A stretch of DNA of 64,000 nucleotides from an uncultured Lentisphaerota bacterium (GTDB lineage: Bacteria > Verrucomicrobiota > Lentisphaeria > Oligosphaerales > CAITYL01): assembly GCA_903921725.1 (NCBI GenBank), contig CAIXRA010000006.1, positions 1 to 64,000 on the forward strand. Reading direction: 5' to 3'. A program made the position numbers and the translations under genes. Each line of letters opens with the position of its first letter. The stretch's first letter is position 1. Below are positions 45,221-54,273 of this stretch, piece by piece. Under the pieces are notes generated by a model. The model ran no database searches, was not told the origin of the DNA, and worked only from the letters and a program-made list of their open reading frames with translations.

Positions 45221-45829
45221 TCAGGGGTTGAGGTCGGTGACATGCGGCATGGCGGTGAGGTGTTCCGCCGCCAGGCGCAGTTTGCGGTTGCCCGTGCTGA
45301 ACTCGATCGGGAGGCCGCTGCATTCGCCATTGGGGTAGAAGGTGAAGGCGGGCGGGCCGTCCGCCGCCGCATTCCACTGGTCGAGGTTCCATTCGATGCC
45401 GTTGGGCAGCGGATAAACTTTTTCGCCGTTGTAATGCCCTTCCGCCGGACTTGTCTCACCATCCACGGTGCCGGCCGACGCATCATCGGCGGCGGGCGGC
45501 GGGACGGCGGTGGATGGCTTGATTTCCTGAAGGCGGAACTCGTTGTTCTCCGCGTTCAGAACCAGCTTCACGGTGGCGCCGGTGGCGCGGGCGCGGAGCG
45601 CGGAGTCGCGGAAGGCGTTTTCGAAGACGCCGATGCAGGTGTCCACGCGCAGTCCCTCGGGCAGTTTCCCGATGTGCGGCAGCACAAGCCCCGTGATCAA
45701 GGCCAGGATCGCCAGGACGACAAGAATCTCCATCAGCGTGAAGGGCGCACGGCGCCGCCGGGAACGGGCACCGGGGCATGCCCGGACGCCACCCGTTCGG
45801 CTGCCTAAAAATACCGGATGTCCGTTCAT
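45221..45829 (-). CDS. gspH: Type II secretion minor pseudopilin GspH-like
   Basis: This is a prepilin-like protein of about 202 residues with a type III signal: basic leader ARSRRRRAP, then FTLMEILVVLAILALITGLV. The residue before the Phe is Pro rather than the usual Gly. The hydrophobic N-helix is followed by a globular domain (VFENAFRDSALRARATGATVKLVL) resembling GspH/FimT. ATG 45829 is preferred, with ATG 45847 as an alternative; neither has a strong ribosome site. It follows gspG on the minus strand with 44 bp between them. It would form part of the pseudopilus tip with GspI, J and K encoded across the divergent region. Confidence 0.8.
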   Translation of the reverse strand: MNGHPVFLGSRTGGVRACPGARSRRRRAPFTLMEILVVLAILALITGLVLPHIGKLPEGLRVDTCIGVFENAFRDSALRARATGATVKLVLNAENNEFRLQEIKPSTAVPPPAADDASAGTVDGETSPAEGHYNGEKVYPLPNGIEWNLDQWNAAADGPPAFTFYPNGECSGLPIEFSTGNRKLRLAAEHLTAMPHVTDLNP

Positions 45830-45873
45830 GTAGATGCTTGGCCCCAAGTTTGTTGCAGCACGGGATGAGCTGC

Positions 45874-46314
45874 TTACCGGCTGACCGTCCAGTTGCCGAT
45901 GTCGGCGTTTTCGGCCTCACCGCCGGGCGTCTTGTCCGCGCCGTAGCTGTAGATGTCGATATCCTTGGCGTTGTGGCTTCCCGGGCATTCGTAGTGGTAG
46001 TCCTCGCCCCAGGGATCCTTGGGCAGCGCGCCGCCTTCCAGGTAGGGTCCGTTCCACTTGTCACTGCCGGGGTTCTGCACGAGATCCTCAAGCCGCTTCG
46101 GGTACTGGTGCATGTCCATGTAATAATCCTTGACGGAATTGCCGAGCTGGACAATCTGGGTCTTCGCCGTCGTGGCGTCCGCCTTCTTGAGATTCTTGAA
46201 GATGGCGGGGCCGACGAGGGCGGCAAGGCCGGCGATAATCGCCAGGACCACCATCATTTCGATCAGGGTGAAGGCCTTACTCCGGCGCTGCTTGCGGGGG
46301 GTCTGTGTCTGCAT
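45874..46314 (-). CDS. gspG: Type II secretion major pseudopilin GspG
   Basis: GspG polymerises into the pseudopilus that pushes substrates through the secretin. The 146-residue product has the leader MQTQTPRKQRRSKA, the prepilin motif FTLIEMMVVLAIIAGLAAL, and the typical major-pseudopilin C-domain (MHQYPKRLEDLVQNPG, WNGPYLEGGALPKDPWGEDY, DIDIYSYGADKTPGGE). The residue before FTLIE is Ala. ATG 46314 follows AAGGAGAAC; the frame extends upstream only as a shadow of gspF. It is 38 bp downstream of gspF. Confidence 0.94.
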   Translation of the reverse strand: MQTQTPRKQRRSKAFTLIEMMVVLAIIAGLAALVGPAIFKNLKKADATTAKTQIVQLGNSVKDYYMDMHQYPKRLEDLVQNPGSDKWNGPYLEGGALPKDPWGEDYHYECPGSHNAKDIDIYSYGADKTPGGEAENADIGNWTVSR

Positions 46315-46352
46315 GTGGCGTTCTCCTTCGTTCGCGGGTTGTCCGTTCAAAA

Positions 46353-47558
46353 TCAAAATCCGGATCGCATGTCGTTGATGGCCAGGAACAGGGTGACGGC
46401 GATGCCGCCGACGAGTGCGCCCAAAATCACGATGACCAGCGGCTCGAAGATGCTCATCAGCCGCCGGATGGTGCGGCGCAGCTCGCCCTCGTAGCGTTCC
46501 GCCACGCGGTCGAGCATCCCCTCGACGGCGCCGGTCTCCTCGCCGACCGCCAGCATGCGCAGCATGAACTGGGGCACGACCTTGCTGCCGCCGAGGGCGG
46601 CGGAGAGGCGCTGCCCCTGGCGCAGTTCGCTGGCCAGGCCGGAGATGGACTGCCGGATGGTGCTGTTGCCGAGGACTTTCGCGGAAATCGCGACGGTGTC
46701 CAGCAAATGCACGCCGCTGCGCATCAGGATGGCCATGGTCCGCGCCAGCCGCGCGATGTTCGCATAAAGCACAAGGTCGCGGATGACCGGCAGCCTGAGC
46801 ATGACGCCGTCGAGCCAGCGCCGCACCTTGCCGTCGTTGCGCGCCCGGATGATGAGGGCCACGACGCCGGCAATGATGATCGGCAGCAGCCACCAGTAGC
46901 CGCGGACCAGGTCGGAGGCGTTGAGCAGCATCCGCGTGGAGAACGACGGATGGCGCCCGGCGCTGGTCAGCATCTGCGCAAATTTGGGCACGATGAACCC
47001 CAGCAGGAAAATGAGAAGGCAGACGCTCACCCCCACGACAAAACACGGATACACGCTGGCGGAGACGACGAAGCCGCGCAGCTCGCGCCCGTCGGTCAGG
47101 AACTGCCGGAGATCGGCCATGACCTGCGGCAGCGCGCCGGCCTCCTCGCCCGCCTCGACCATGCTCGAGTACATGTTCGGGAAGAGGCGGCCGCGGTCGC
47201 GGATGAGCTGGGAAAATTTGCGTCCTTCGTGGAGCCCCTTGCGCAGGTCGGCCACGACGCCGGCGGCGTAGGGATTTTCCATGCCCTCCCCGACGATGCC
47301 GAGGGCGCGCTCCAGCGGGATGTGCGCCTGAAGGAGCGGCACGAGGCGGTCGGTGAAGTCGATCACGTCAAACTTGCCGCGGCGGCCGAACGCACCCCGG
47401 GGCGCCGCGATGGAGACGGCGCCCTCGCCGAGAAATTCCAGCGGCACGACGCCTCGGCGCTGGAGACGGCGGGTCGCCTCCGCGCGGGAGTCGCCCTCCA
47501 CCAGCGTCTCCATGATCTTGCCGGATGCATCGCTGATTTTGAATTTGTAGACGGCCAT
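46353..47558 (-). CDS. gspF: Type II secretion inner-membrane protein GspF
   Basis: GspF is the polytopic platform protein of the type II secretion/type IV pilus family. The 401 residues start MAVYKFKISDASGK and show the duplicated domain with conserved segments (DFTDRLVPLLQAHIPLERAL, SSMVEAGEEAGALPQVM, RTMAILMRSGVHLLDTV, MLAVGEETGAVEGMLDRV). Three hydrophobic segments are visible (for example FVVGVSVCLLIFLLGFIVPKF and PLVIVILGALVGGIAVTLFL). It is the first gene of the gspF-G-H minus-strand set. The ATPase gspE lies at the far end of the plus-strand set, so the locus was split by inversion or rearrangement. Confidence 0.94.
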   Translation of the reverse strand: MAVYKFKISDASGKIMETLVEGDSRAEATRRLQRRGVVPLEFLGEGAVSIAAPRGAFGRRGKFDVIDFTDRLVPLLQAHIPLERALGIVGEGMENPYAAGVVADLRKGLHEGRKFSQLIRDRGRLFPNMYSSMVEAGEEAGALPQVMADLRQFLTDGRELRGFVVSASVYPCFVVGVSVCLLIFLLGFIVPKFAQMLTSAGRHPSFSTRMLLNASDLVRGYWWLLPIIIAGVVALIIRARNDGKVRRWLDGVMLRLPVIRDLVLYANIARLARTMAILMRSGVHLLDTVAISAKVLGNSTIRQSISGLASELRQGQRLSAALGGSKVVPQFMLRMLAVGEETGAVEGMLDRVAERYEGELRRTIRRLMSIFEPLVIVILGALVGGIAVTLFLAINDMRSGF

Positions 47559-47840
47559 CGGTGCCCATCCAAGAAAATTGCCGGTGTGTCAGCCGAAAAA
47601 ACCGCAACCATTGCGCCTGCAGGGCCGATCCTTCGGAGAAGCGGTGCGGCATCACGGTTTTGTCTGGACGTTCATGCCGAGTCGCCGGACCCACGGGATG
47701 CGGAAACCGGGGCGCAACTACAATACCATGGGAAACGGCTTTTTCCTGCCGGTTCCAGCCCGGCGAAGAAATTGCATGAAACAGAACCGGCGACGCACGG
47801 AGGTGCCGCGCGCCGCCGGACATGTCAGGCCAGCCGGAGC

Positions 47841-48683
47841 TTACTCGCCGGGAGGTGGCTGGGCCTCTCCGCCGCCGGAATTGCGGCTCTGACGCTCCAG
47901 TGCTTTCTCCTGTCGCATCTTCTCGAACTCGGCGCGGCGCTGGGCGTCCTGCGCCTCCATGGCCTTCTGGTTGGCCTCCAGCGCATCGGCGAGCTCCTTC
48001 TCCTTGGCGGCGTCGCCGGCGGTCTTGGCGGCGTCGAGCTGCTCGACCAGCCCGTAGGCCTCGCTGACCTTGCCAATGGCCGCTTCGCCGGACGCCATCA
48101 TCTTGGCGTGACCGGCGTCAGCTTCACCGTTCGCGGCCGCCAGCCCCTTGGCCGCCTCCATGAACGTCTTGAGCTTTTCCAGGCGGTCCTTCGCAGCCTT
48201 CCGCTCCTCCGGTGTCATCTTCTGGAATTCGGCCACCGCATCTTTGCCCATCGGCCCGCGGCCGAAGAAACCGCCGCGGCGGCTGTTGCGGCGCGAATCG
48301 CCGGTGGACGCGTCGGCGGACTTGCCGCCGCCGTTGCTGACCTTCATCGTCTCCGTCTTGCCGTCGCGCTCAAGCGTGATGCTGTCCGCGCCGATTTCCT
48401 TGAGGACGTAGCCGCTGCCGGGGATGCGCGCGCCCTTGCGGAAGTTGCGGCGGGCCTTCGAGGCGTCCTTGCCCGCGGCGGAGGCGGTGGGCATTTCGAT
48501 CGTGACGCTAGCCTCGTCGCCGATCTTGGCGATGCCAACGAGCGTGAGATCCGACAGGTTGAACGAATAGCGCTTCACCTGCTCGGGCTGCGCCGCCGGA
48601 ACTGCGGGAGTGGCCGCGTCCGCCGCAAACGCGGCCGGAGCCAGCATCAGGGATGCGATAAGGATTGCTGATTTGCCTGTCAT
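47841..48683 (-). CDS. Exported Lys/Ala-rich protein with a GspC/PilP-like segment
   Basis: The protein of about 280 residues has a clear signal peptide (SAILIASLMLAPAAFA) and an AAGGAGAAG site before ATG 48683. Residues about 35-115 read SDLTLVGIAKIGDEASVTIE, then GYVLKEIGADSITLERDGK. This pattern resembles the homology region of GspC/PilP, which contacts the secretin. The rest is charged and predicted to be helical, with repeated Ala/Glu/Lys/Arg (FQKMTPEERKAAKDRLEKLK), so a coiled coil is likely. It sits between gspF and the divergent gspI promoter. A role in the secretion machine is inferred from location and the short similarity only. Confidence 0.6.
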   Translation of the reverse strand: MTGKSAILIASLMLAPAAFAADAATPAVPAAQPEQVKRYSFNLSDLTLVGIAKIGDEASVTIEMPTASAAGKDASKARRNFRKGARIPGSGYVLKEIGADSITLERDGKTETMKVSNGGGKSADASTGDSRRNSRRGGFFGRGPMGKDAVAEFQKMTPEERKAAKDRLEKLKTFMEAAKGLAAANGEADAGHAKMMASGEAAIGKVSEAYGLVEQLDAAKTAGDAAKEKELADALEANQKAMEAQDAQRRAEFEKMRQEKALERQSRNSGGGEAQPPPGE

Positions 48684-48978
48684 GGTGACTTCTCCTTGGA
48701 AAACAGTGGGTTGTGGCCGCCGCCGGCCCGGGAAGGGCATGCGGGTCTCTGTTGTTTTAGTGTCTGCATGTACGCAATGGTTACAGTCTTAGAAAAAAAA
48801 TGCGCCCGGCGACGCTTTGGGTTGTAACCGGACTCCTCCGGCACGATACTGATTGTTCGTGCTGCAAAACACACGTTCCTCAATATATTGCATTGCACGC
48901 TCCGCAACCAGGCACGGCCAGTCCGGCACGAAAAATGCAGCGGCCGGCCGAACGCCGGCGACAGCGCATCGGATTCAC

Positions 48979-49392
48979 ATGCACTCCGGCAGCTTCCGAC
49001 AACACAGGCATCGTTTCACCCTCATGGAGGTGGTGGTCGCCATGGCGATCCTCGGTCTTTCCATGGGGCTGCTGCTTCAGCTCATCGGCGGTTCGCGCGA
49101 GCGCCTGCTCCGCGCCGAGCAACGCTGGATGAGCCAGCACCTGCTCGCCCAGGCGGGGGAGCTGTACCTGCTGGGCGGCCCCGCGGTGGAGACGCCCATT
49201 GGGGTTCTGCCGCAGGGGTACTCCGCCTCCTGCACCCTGCTCCCGGCGGACAACCTGCCGGAAAACGCGGTCGACGAGCTCTCCGGCTGGGTGCTGGGGC
49301 GGTATGCGATCTCCGTGACGGGGCCCGGCGGCGAGAAAACCGGGGAGATGACCGTCGAACGGGTCGTACGGCAGGATGACGCCGGAAAATGA
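48979..49392 (+). CDS. gspI: Type II secretion minor pseudopilin GspI-like
   Basis: This short pseudopilin of about 137 residues has the leader MHSGSFRQHRHR and the prepilin motif FTLMEVVVAMAILGLSMGLLL. The residue before the Phe is Arg. ATG 48979 is chosen as the nearest start to the leader; the frame continues upstream without conserved sequence. It is first in a run of overlapping genes: its TGA overlaps the gspJ start (ATGA). Length, motif VVVAMAILGL and order before J and K point to GspI. Confidence 0.8.
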   Translation: MHSGSFRQHRHRFTLMEVVVAMAILGLSMGLLLQLIGGSRERLLRAEQRWMSQHLLAQAGELYLLGGPAVETPIGVLPQGYSASCTLLPADNLPENAVDELSGWVLGRYAISVTGPGGEKTGEMTVERVVRQDDAGK

Positions 49393-50081
49393 CGCACACC
49401 ACACGCACAACCCGGAACCGTTTCACCCTGCTCGAGATGATCGTCGCCATGGCGATCATGGCAATGGTGGTGGCGCTGCTGGCCACGGGCGGCGGCCAGG
49501 CCTTCGAGTCGTGGCGCCGCATCAACGCCGAGCAATCGCGCTTTTCGGAGCTGCTGACGCTCGACCGCACCGTCGACGCCATGTTCCGCAACATCATCCC
49601 CTTCAACTGGCGCGACGTGGAGCAGACCTCCGGCGGCAAGACCATGCCCGCCTTCCACGGCGAACCCGGCCGCATCCGGTTCGCCTACCGCCACACCCTC
49701 AACAACGCGGACGACGGCGCCCTGCGTTTCGCCGGCCTCTGCCTGGAGGAAGGCCGGCTCAAGGCGGTCTACCAGCAGCGCCCGTTCCTCGACTGGGAGC
49801 GCCCGGCGGCCGCCACCCGGCAGGAATGCATCCTGGCGCAGGAGGTCGACTCCATCACCTTCCTCTACGCCAACCTGGATGTCACTTCGGGAAAAGTGCT
49901 GTGGCTCGACCAATGGGACACCGTGACCCCCACCACGCCGCCGCGCCATGTGCCGCTGGCCATCCTCCTGACGGTCCGCTGGAAGGACGGTCGGGAATAT
50001 TCCTGGTTGCGCCGGACCTCCGGAAGCGCGCAATATTCCCGCTACGGCAACTGGGTGCCGCTCAAGGAGAACAGCCCATGA
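49389..50081 (+). CDS. gspJ: Type II secretion minor pseudopilin GspJ-like
   Basis: The 230-residue pseudopilin has the leader MTHTTRTTRNR, then FTLLEMIVAMAIMAMVVALLA; again the residue before the Phe is Arg. The C-terminal domain (TVDAMFRNIIPFNWRDVEQT, LLTVRWKDGREYSWLRRTSG) fits GspJ/PulJ-type tip proteins. It overlaps gspI upstream and gspK downstream by ATGA, which supports stoichiometric production of the I-J-K tip complex. Confidence 0.82.
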   Translation: MTHTTRTTRNRFTLLEMIVAMAIMAMVVALLATGGGQAFESWRRINAEQSRFSELLTLDRTVDAMFRNIIPFNWRDVEQTSGGKTMPAFHGEPGRIRFAYRHTLNNADDGALRFAGLCLEEGRLKAVYQQRPFLDWERPAAATRQECILAQEVDSITFLYANLDVTSGKVLWLDQWDTVTPTTPPRHVPLAILLTVRWKDGREYSWLRRTSGSAQYSRYGNWVPLKENSP

Positions 50082-51172
50082 GCACACCCGCCGCACAGCC
50101 ACGCACGCAATCCGCCGCCGGGCACCGCCGCCGGACGCGCGGCATGGCCCTCCTGCTGGTCGTCGGCGCGCTCTTCATCCTGGCGGCCATGGCGGCGCAC
50201 CTGGTGGCGGTCAGCGAGGTGGCGGCGGACGAGGCCCGCGTCTCGGCGGCCCGGTCGCGGCTGCGCTACGCCGCGGAATCCGCGGCCGACCGCGCCTTCT
50301 GGCTGGTCGTCGCGGACCGCCGCCAGTACAGCAACCGCTCGCTGGGCCAGGGACAGTCCGCCCGGATGGACACGACGACGGAAGCCTGGATGACCGACAG
50401 CGTCCCGCATGACATCGTCGTGGACGACTTCCATGTCCAGGCGGTGCTCCGGGACGCCGATTGCGGGCTGAACGTCTCCGACCCCTCCGGCGCCTTCTTG
50501 GACACGATGAAGACGCTGGACTCCGACTGGAACGAGACGCTGAGCCGCTTCAAGGACATCTACGTGGACTACGCGGACACCAACGACACCAAGCGCCTGT
50601 ACGGCCATGAGCGGGAGGATTATACGGTGGACGGCTGGCCGGATCTCCCGCGCAACGGCAGCCTCCGTTGCCGCGAGGAGTTCCTCTGGCTGCCGGACGC
50701 CGGCGACCTGCTGGCGCAATTTTCCAGCACCGCCACCGCGGACGCGACCGGCGCGGTGCAGGCGTCCGCCACCCCGCCTGAACCGCTCTCACTGGACATG
50801 CTCCGCCTCATCCCGCCGGAGGGCATCACCTTCCCGCAATCGTCGCAGCCCAGTTTCTTCACCTCGCCCCCGGCAACGCTGGAGAAGCTGGCCACCCTCA
50901 CACAGGATGAACTCGCCCTCGTGCTTGACGCCCGCCAAGGCTGGATGACCAAGCAGACCCCGCTGTCGGACAGCCTGGACGCGCCGCTTCTGCAGCGGCT
51001 GCAGCGGCGCTTCTCCTTCCGGGAATCCGGCGTGGCCGTGATTCAGGTCACCGCCTTCTCGGAAAACAACGACATCCACCTGCAGTTCAGCACCACGCGC
51101 GACCTCCGGTCGCTCCGCGCCTGGACCCAGGGCGTGCCGGCCCTTGTCCTGTGGGAGGAACTCTCGTACTGA
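50078..51172 (+). CDS. gspK: Type II secretion minor pseudopilin GspK-like
   Basis: This is the largest tip pseudopilin, about 364 residues, with leader RRRTRG followed by MALLLVVGALFILAAMAAHLV. Here the residue before the mature chain is the canonical Gly. The helical domain typical of GspK follows (DCGLNVSDPSGAFLDTMKTL, LPDAGDLLAQF). ATG 50078 overlaps the gspJ stop and follows AAGGAGAACA. A 182-bp gap follows before gspL, so gspI-J-K form one translational unit. Confidence 0.82.
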   Translation: MSTPAAQPRTQSAAGHRRRTRGMALLLVVGALFILAAMAAHLVAVSEVAADEARVSAARSRLRYAAESAADRAFWLVVADRRQYSNRSLGQGQSARMDTTTEAWMTDSVPHDIVVDDFHVQAVLRDADCGLNVSDPSGAFLDTMKTLDSDWNETLSRFKDIYVDYADTNDTKRLYGHEREDYTVDGWPDLPRNGSLRCREEFLWLPDAGDLLAQFSSTATADATGAVQASATPPEPLSLDMLRLIPPEGITFPQSSQPSFFTSPPATLEKLATLTQDELALVLDARQGWMTKQTPLSDSLDAPLLQRLQRRFSFRESGVAVIQVTAFSENNDIHLQFSTTRDLRSLRAWTQGVPALVLWEELSY

Positions 51173-51354
51173 ACCGCCATCCCCGGTCCGCTACGGGCGT
51201 ACCGCTCAACATCTTTTCCCGTTGCCCGTAACTTTTCCGTGGCCGGACACACTAATATTGGGTATATTGCTCCTTCTGCATCCACCAGAATGCCGGCGGC
51301 GCGGCCGGTGAACGACCGGTTGCACCACGCACAACCATAGGCGCCACATCCACC

Positions 51355-52755
51355 ATGACCGGTACTTTTTTCACCCGGACAAACTGCATTGCGCTGACCT
51401 GGACGCCCGACCGGGAGTACCGCGCCGTGCGCATCCGCCGCACCGGCGAAACCGTGCAGGTGGAGAAGGTCTGGAGCGGGCGCGCCGCCGAGGGGCAGCC
51501 GGGGGCGTCCTGCCTCGCCGCCGGACTGCGCGAGCTTGGCATCGACGAATCCTGCACCGTCGCGGCCGGCCCCTCCGGAGGTGCCTGCGGCTTCGTCGAC
51601 CTGCCGATGCCGCAGCTCCCGGCCGATGAACTGAAAAAGGCGCTCCGCATCGAGATATCCCGCCAGCTCCCCGTCAACGCGGAAAAGCTGATATGGGGCT
51701 ACCGCAAGCTTCCGGGCGGGGGAAACCTGCTGCGAGTGGCCTACTGGCGCGAGGCGGACTGGCAGCAGGCGCTGGATGAACTCGGCGCGCTCGCCACAGG
51801 CGTGGATCTTGTCCTCCCCCCCGCCGCCGCGCTGGATCCGATTTTCGCCGGAAAAACAGTGTTGCTGCCGGACGGAAAAGGGGGGCTCCTCCTGACGCCC
51901 CGGCCCGGAGGCGGCCGTGACCCGGCCCTCGCGGACGCCGCGACCGAAGGGGTGTTCGGCGCGCCGCCGCAGCCGCTCGCGGTGCCGGGGATTGTGCTCT
52001 CCCAGCCGGTCGCCGCCATGCCCGCGGACCGGCAGCAGGAATACGCCGGCGCGCTGCTGCTGGCAATGTACGCCGTCGGGCCGGACGCCTTCCATGACCG
52101 CCGCACCCTCTTCCCCGTCCCCGGCGAACTGCGGGTGCCGCGGAACCGCGCCGGACGCATGGCCGCCCTGCTCCTCGGCGTCTTCCTCGCCGCCGCCACT
52201 TCCTGGCTCTGCATCCAGCGCCTGATCCATGACAGCCGCCGCCTGTCGGCCCTGCGCACGGAGGCCAAGACGTTGAAGGACGACAAGCGCCGGCTGGCGC
52301 CCGACATCAGCGCCATCAAGACCCTCGACCTTCTGGAAAAGGAGATTCAGGAAAACAGCTGGCTGACGCGCCCGCAGGCATCCGCCTGCCTCGCCGACAT
52401 CTCCAGCACTCTTCCAGACGACGCTTGGGCGCGGGTGCTGGCCTGGAACGACGGCAAGATCAACATGGAGGTCACCACCTCGAACAAGGACTTGGATCCG
52501 GTCGCCGCCCTGGCCACATCGCGGAACTTGAAGGACGTGACGCAGGAGGGCAAGCGCATGGAGCCCGGCGGCACCTTCAGCATCCGCCTCAACATGAACG
52601 CCGCCAGGGCATCGGAATCCGACAGCGCCGGCACGCCAGCAAAGAGCGCGCCGCCCGCGCCGGCACCCGCACTCACCCCCGCCCCGCCCCCGAAAAACGA
52701 AACAGCCGACGGCGGTGGACAGCCGGCCGACACACAACCGGAGGCGGCCCCATGA
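51355..52755 (+). CDS. gspL: GspL/PilM-N-like inner-membrane assembly protein
   Basis: The 466-residue protein has an actin-like N-terminal domain (residues about 1-240; NCIALTWTPDREYRAVRIRR, LPADELKKALRIEISRQLP, as in PilM/GspL). One membrane helix follows near residue 262 (MAALLLGVFLAAATSWLCI), then a periplasmic coiled region and a PilN/GspL-type C-domain ending in a Pro/Ala-rich tail. It should link the ATPase GspE to the pseudopilus. A TATATT box at 51263-51268 lies about 90 bp upstream, but no matching -35 was found. The stop overlaps the next gene by ATGA. Confidence 0.78.
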   Translation: MTGTFFTRTNCIALTWTPDREYRAVRIRRTGETVQVEKVWSGRAAEGQPGASCLAAGLRELGIDESCTVAAGPSGGACGFVDLPMPQLPADELKKALRIEISRQLPVNAEKLIWGYRKLPGGGNLLRVAYWREADWQQALDELGALATGVDLVLPPAAALDPIFAGKTVLLPDGKGGLLLTPRPGGGRDPALADAATEGVFGAPPQPLAVPGIVLSQPVAAMPADRQQEYAGALLLAMYAVGPDAFHDRRTLFPVPGELRVPRNRAGRMAALLLGVFLAAATSWLCIQRLIHDSRRLSALRTEAKTLKDDKRRLAPDISAIKTLDLLEKEIQENSWLTRPQASACLADISSTLPDDAWARVLAWNDGKINMEVTTSNKDLDPVAALATSRNLKDVTQEGKRMEPGGTFSIRLNMNAARASESDSAGTPAKSAPPAPAPALTPAPPPKNETADGGGQPADTQPEAAP

Positions 52756-53339
52756 AGATCAGCCTCAAGCAGATGCCGATGCGGCTCCGTATCCTGCTCG
52801 CCGCCGCCATCCTGGTGATCGGCGGCGGATTGCTGGCCAAAATCAACCTCGCCTCGCTGCCCATTCCCGGAACCATCGGCCGGGCGGAGGGCGAGGTCCA
52901 GAAGCTCCGCCAGGAGCTTGCATCCGTCCGGAAGAACGAGCAGGGCCAGCAGCTCCGCATCGCCAAACTCCGGGATCAGGCGTCCGTGTTCTGGCAGACT
53001 GCCGGCAACCCGCACGCCGAAATTGCGGGGGAGCTGGACAAGGCGGCGCGCCGCGCCAACATCACCCTGCTGAACACGGGCAGTCCCGGAGAAAGCAAAA
53101 TCAGCGAGCGGCTGAGCGGCACGGAGATTTCCATCCAGTTCCTCGGCAGCATGCACGAGATTGCGCGCTTCCTCGCCGCGCTGGAGTCGAACCGGCCGCG
53201 CTTCTACTGGCGCACGCTCAACCTCTCCCCGGACAATCCGCGGGATCCCAAAAAGGTCACCCTCTCCGGCCGCCTCATGCTGATTACGCTTTCCCAGGAC
53301 ATCTCCAAGCTTCTTGAGCCGAAGGCGGGGACGCCATGA
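52752..53339 (+). CDS. gspM: GspM/PilO-like inner-membrane protein
   Basis: The 195-residue protein has a short cytoplasmic N-terminus, one membrane helix (RILLAAAILVIGGGLLAKI), a coiled coil (EGEVQKLRQELASVRKNEQG) and a ferredoxin-like periplasmic domain (GTEISIQFLGSMHEIARFLA, WRTLNLSPDNPRDPKKVTLS). This is the standard plan of PilO/GspM, which pairs with GspL/PilN. Start and stop overlap the neighbours by ATGA. Confidence 0.78.
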   Translation: MKISLKQMPMRLRILLAAAILVIGGGLLAKINLASLPIPGTIGRAEGEVQKLRQELASVRKNEQGQQLRIAKLRDQASVFWQTAGNPHAEIAGELDKAARRANITLLNTGSPGESKISERLSGTEISIQFLGSMHEIARFLAALESNRPRFYWRTLNLSPDNPRDPKKVTLSGRLMLITLSQDISKLLEPKAGTP

Positions 53340-54202
53340 ACAAGTTCTTCTGGTTCCTGAATCTGATTCTGCTGCTGCTGGCGATCCTCGTCACAGCCGC
53401 CATTTTCCGCGGCACGCCCGCGACCCCCGTTGCGCAGGAGGACGGTCGCGGCGGGAAACGCGCGCTGGCCAATGGCCAGACCCGGCAGCCCAGGCCGTCC
53501 AAACCATCACGGCAGGCCAGCTACATTCCGCAAACCGAAAAGCCGGTGGCCGGCCAGGAAATCCTCTGGACCCGTTCCCTCTTCCGCCCGGATCGCGCCG
53601 AACCCGACTCCGCCGACAGCACGGGCGGCGACACGACGGCGCTTTCCGAACTGGAACTGATCGGCATCGCCATGGTCGGCGACGGCAAGGCCGCCATCAT
53701 CGCGGGGCCGGACACCCCGGCCGCCGTTCCGCCCGTCACCGCCGCCACAGCCGCAACCGCTACAAAGGCGCCGCCACCCAAAAAACGGATTTACCGCCTG
53801 AACCAGCCGGTCGCGGAAACCGGGTACCTGCTCACCGCCATCAACGCCGAGGATGTGGAGCTGACGAAGGGCAATGACATCCAGGTGCTGATGATGAACC
53901 GCGGCAGCGCAAGCAGCCAGAAGCGCCAGGCCGCCGCCGCCGGCGAAAGCCTGCAACGCCAGCGCGCCGCAGCCAGCGCGGCCGCGCGCACCGCCACCAC
54001 GGCACCGGCCATCCTGCCGGCCGCCGCCGCCAACACCGCGGTCACGGATGAACAGCGTAAGGCGATTGATGACGCCCGCCGCAAGCGTGACGAATTCGTC
54101 CAGCGCATGCAGACGAACCGGACCGACACCACCCGGACGGATACCGGCCGCACCGACAGCGGCCATGGCCGGAGCAGCCACAACCGGAGCAGCACCCAAT
54201 AG
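53336..54202 (+). CDS. gspC: GspC-like secretin-coupling protein
   Basis: The 288-residue protein has one N-terminal membrane helix (WFLNLILLLLAILVTAAIF). A GspC homology region follows: LWTRSLFRPDR, LSELELIGIAMVGDGKAAII, then GYLLTAINAEDVELTKGNDI. The C-terminal third is low in complexity, rich in Ala, Arg and Thr, and ends in TDTTRTDTGRTDSGHG repeats. GspC links the inner-membrane platform to the secretin, which is encoded next after a 26-bp gap to the first possible gspD start. The PDZ or coiled-coil domain common in proteobacterial GspC is absent. Confidence 0.77.
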   Translation: MNKFFWFLNLILLLLAILVTAAIFRGTPATPVAQEDGRGGKRALANGQTRQPRPSKPSRQASYIPQTEKPVAGQEILWTRSLFRPDRAEPDSADSTGGDTTALSELELIGIAMVGDGKAAIIAGPDTPAAVPPVTAATAATATKAPPPKKRIYRLNQPVAETGYLLTAINAEDVELTKGNDIQVLMMNRGSASSQKRQAAAAGESLQRQRAAASAAARTATTAPAILPAAAANTAVTDEQRKAIDDARRKRDEFVQRMQTNRTDTTRTDTGRTDSGHGRSSHNRSSTQ

Positions 54203-54273
54203 GAAACGGAGCCGCCGCCGGGAACCGCATGAAACCGCTTTTCGAACCATACAAGAAAAAGGGTCTTCCCCAC

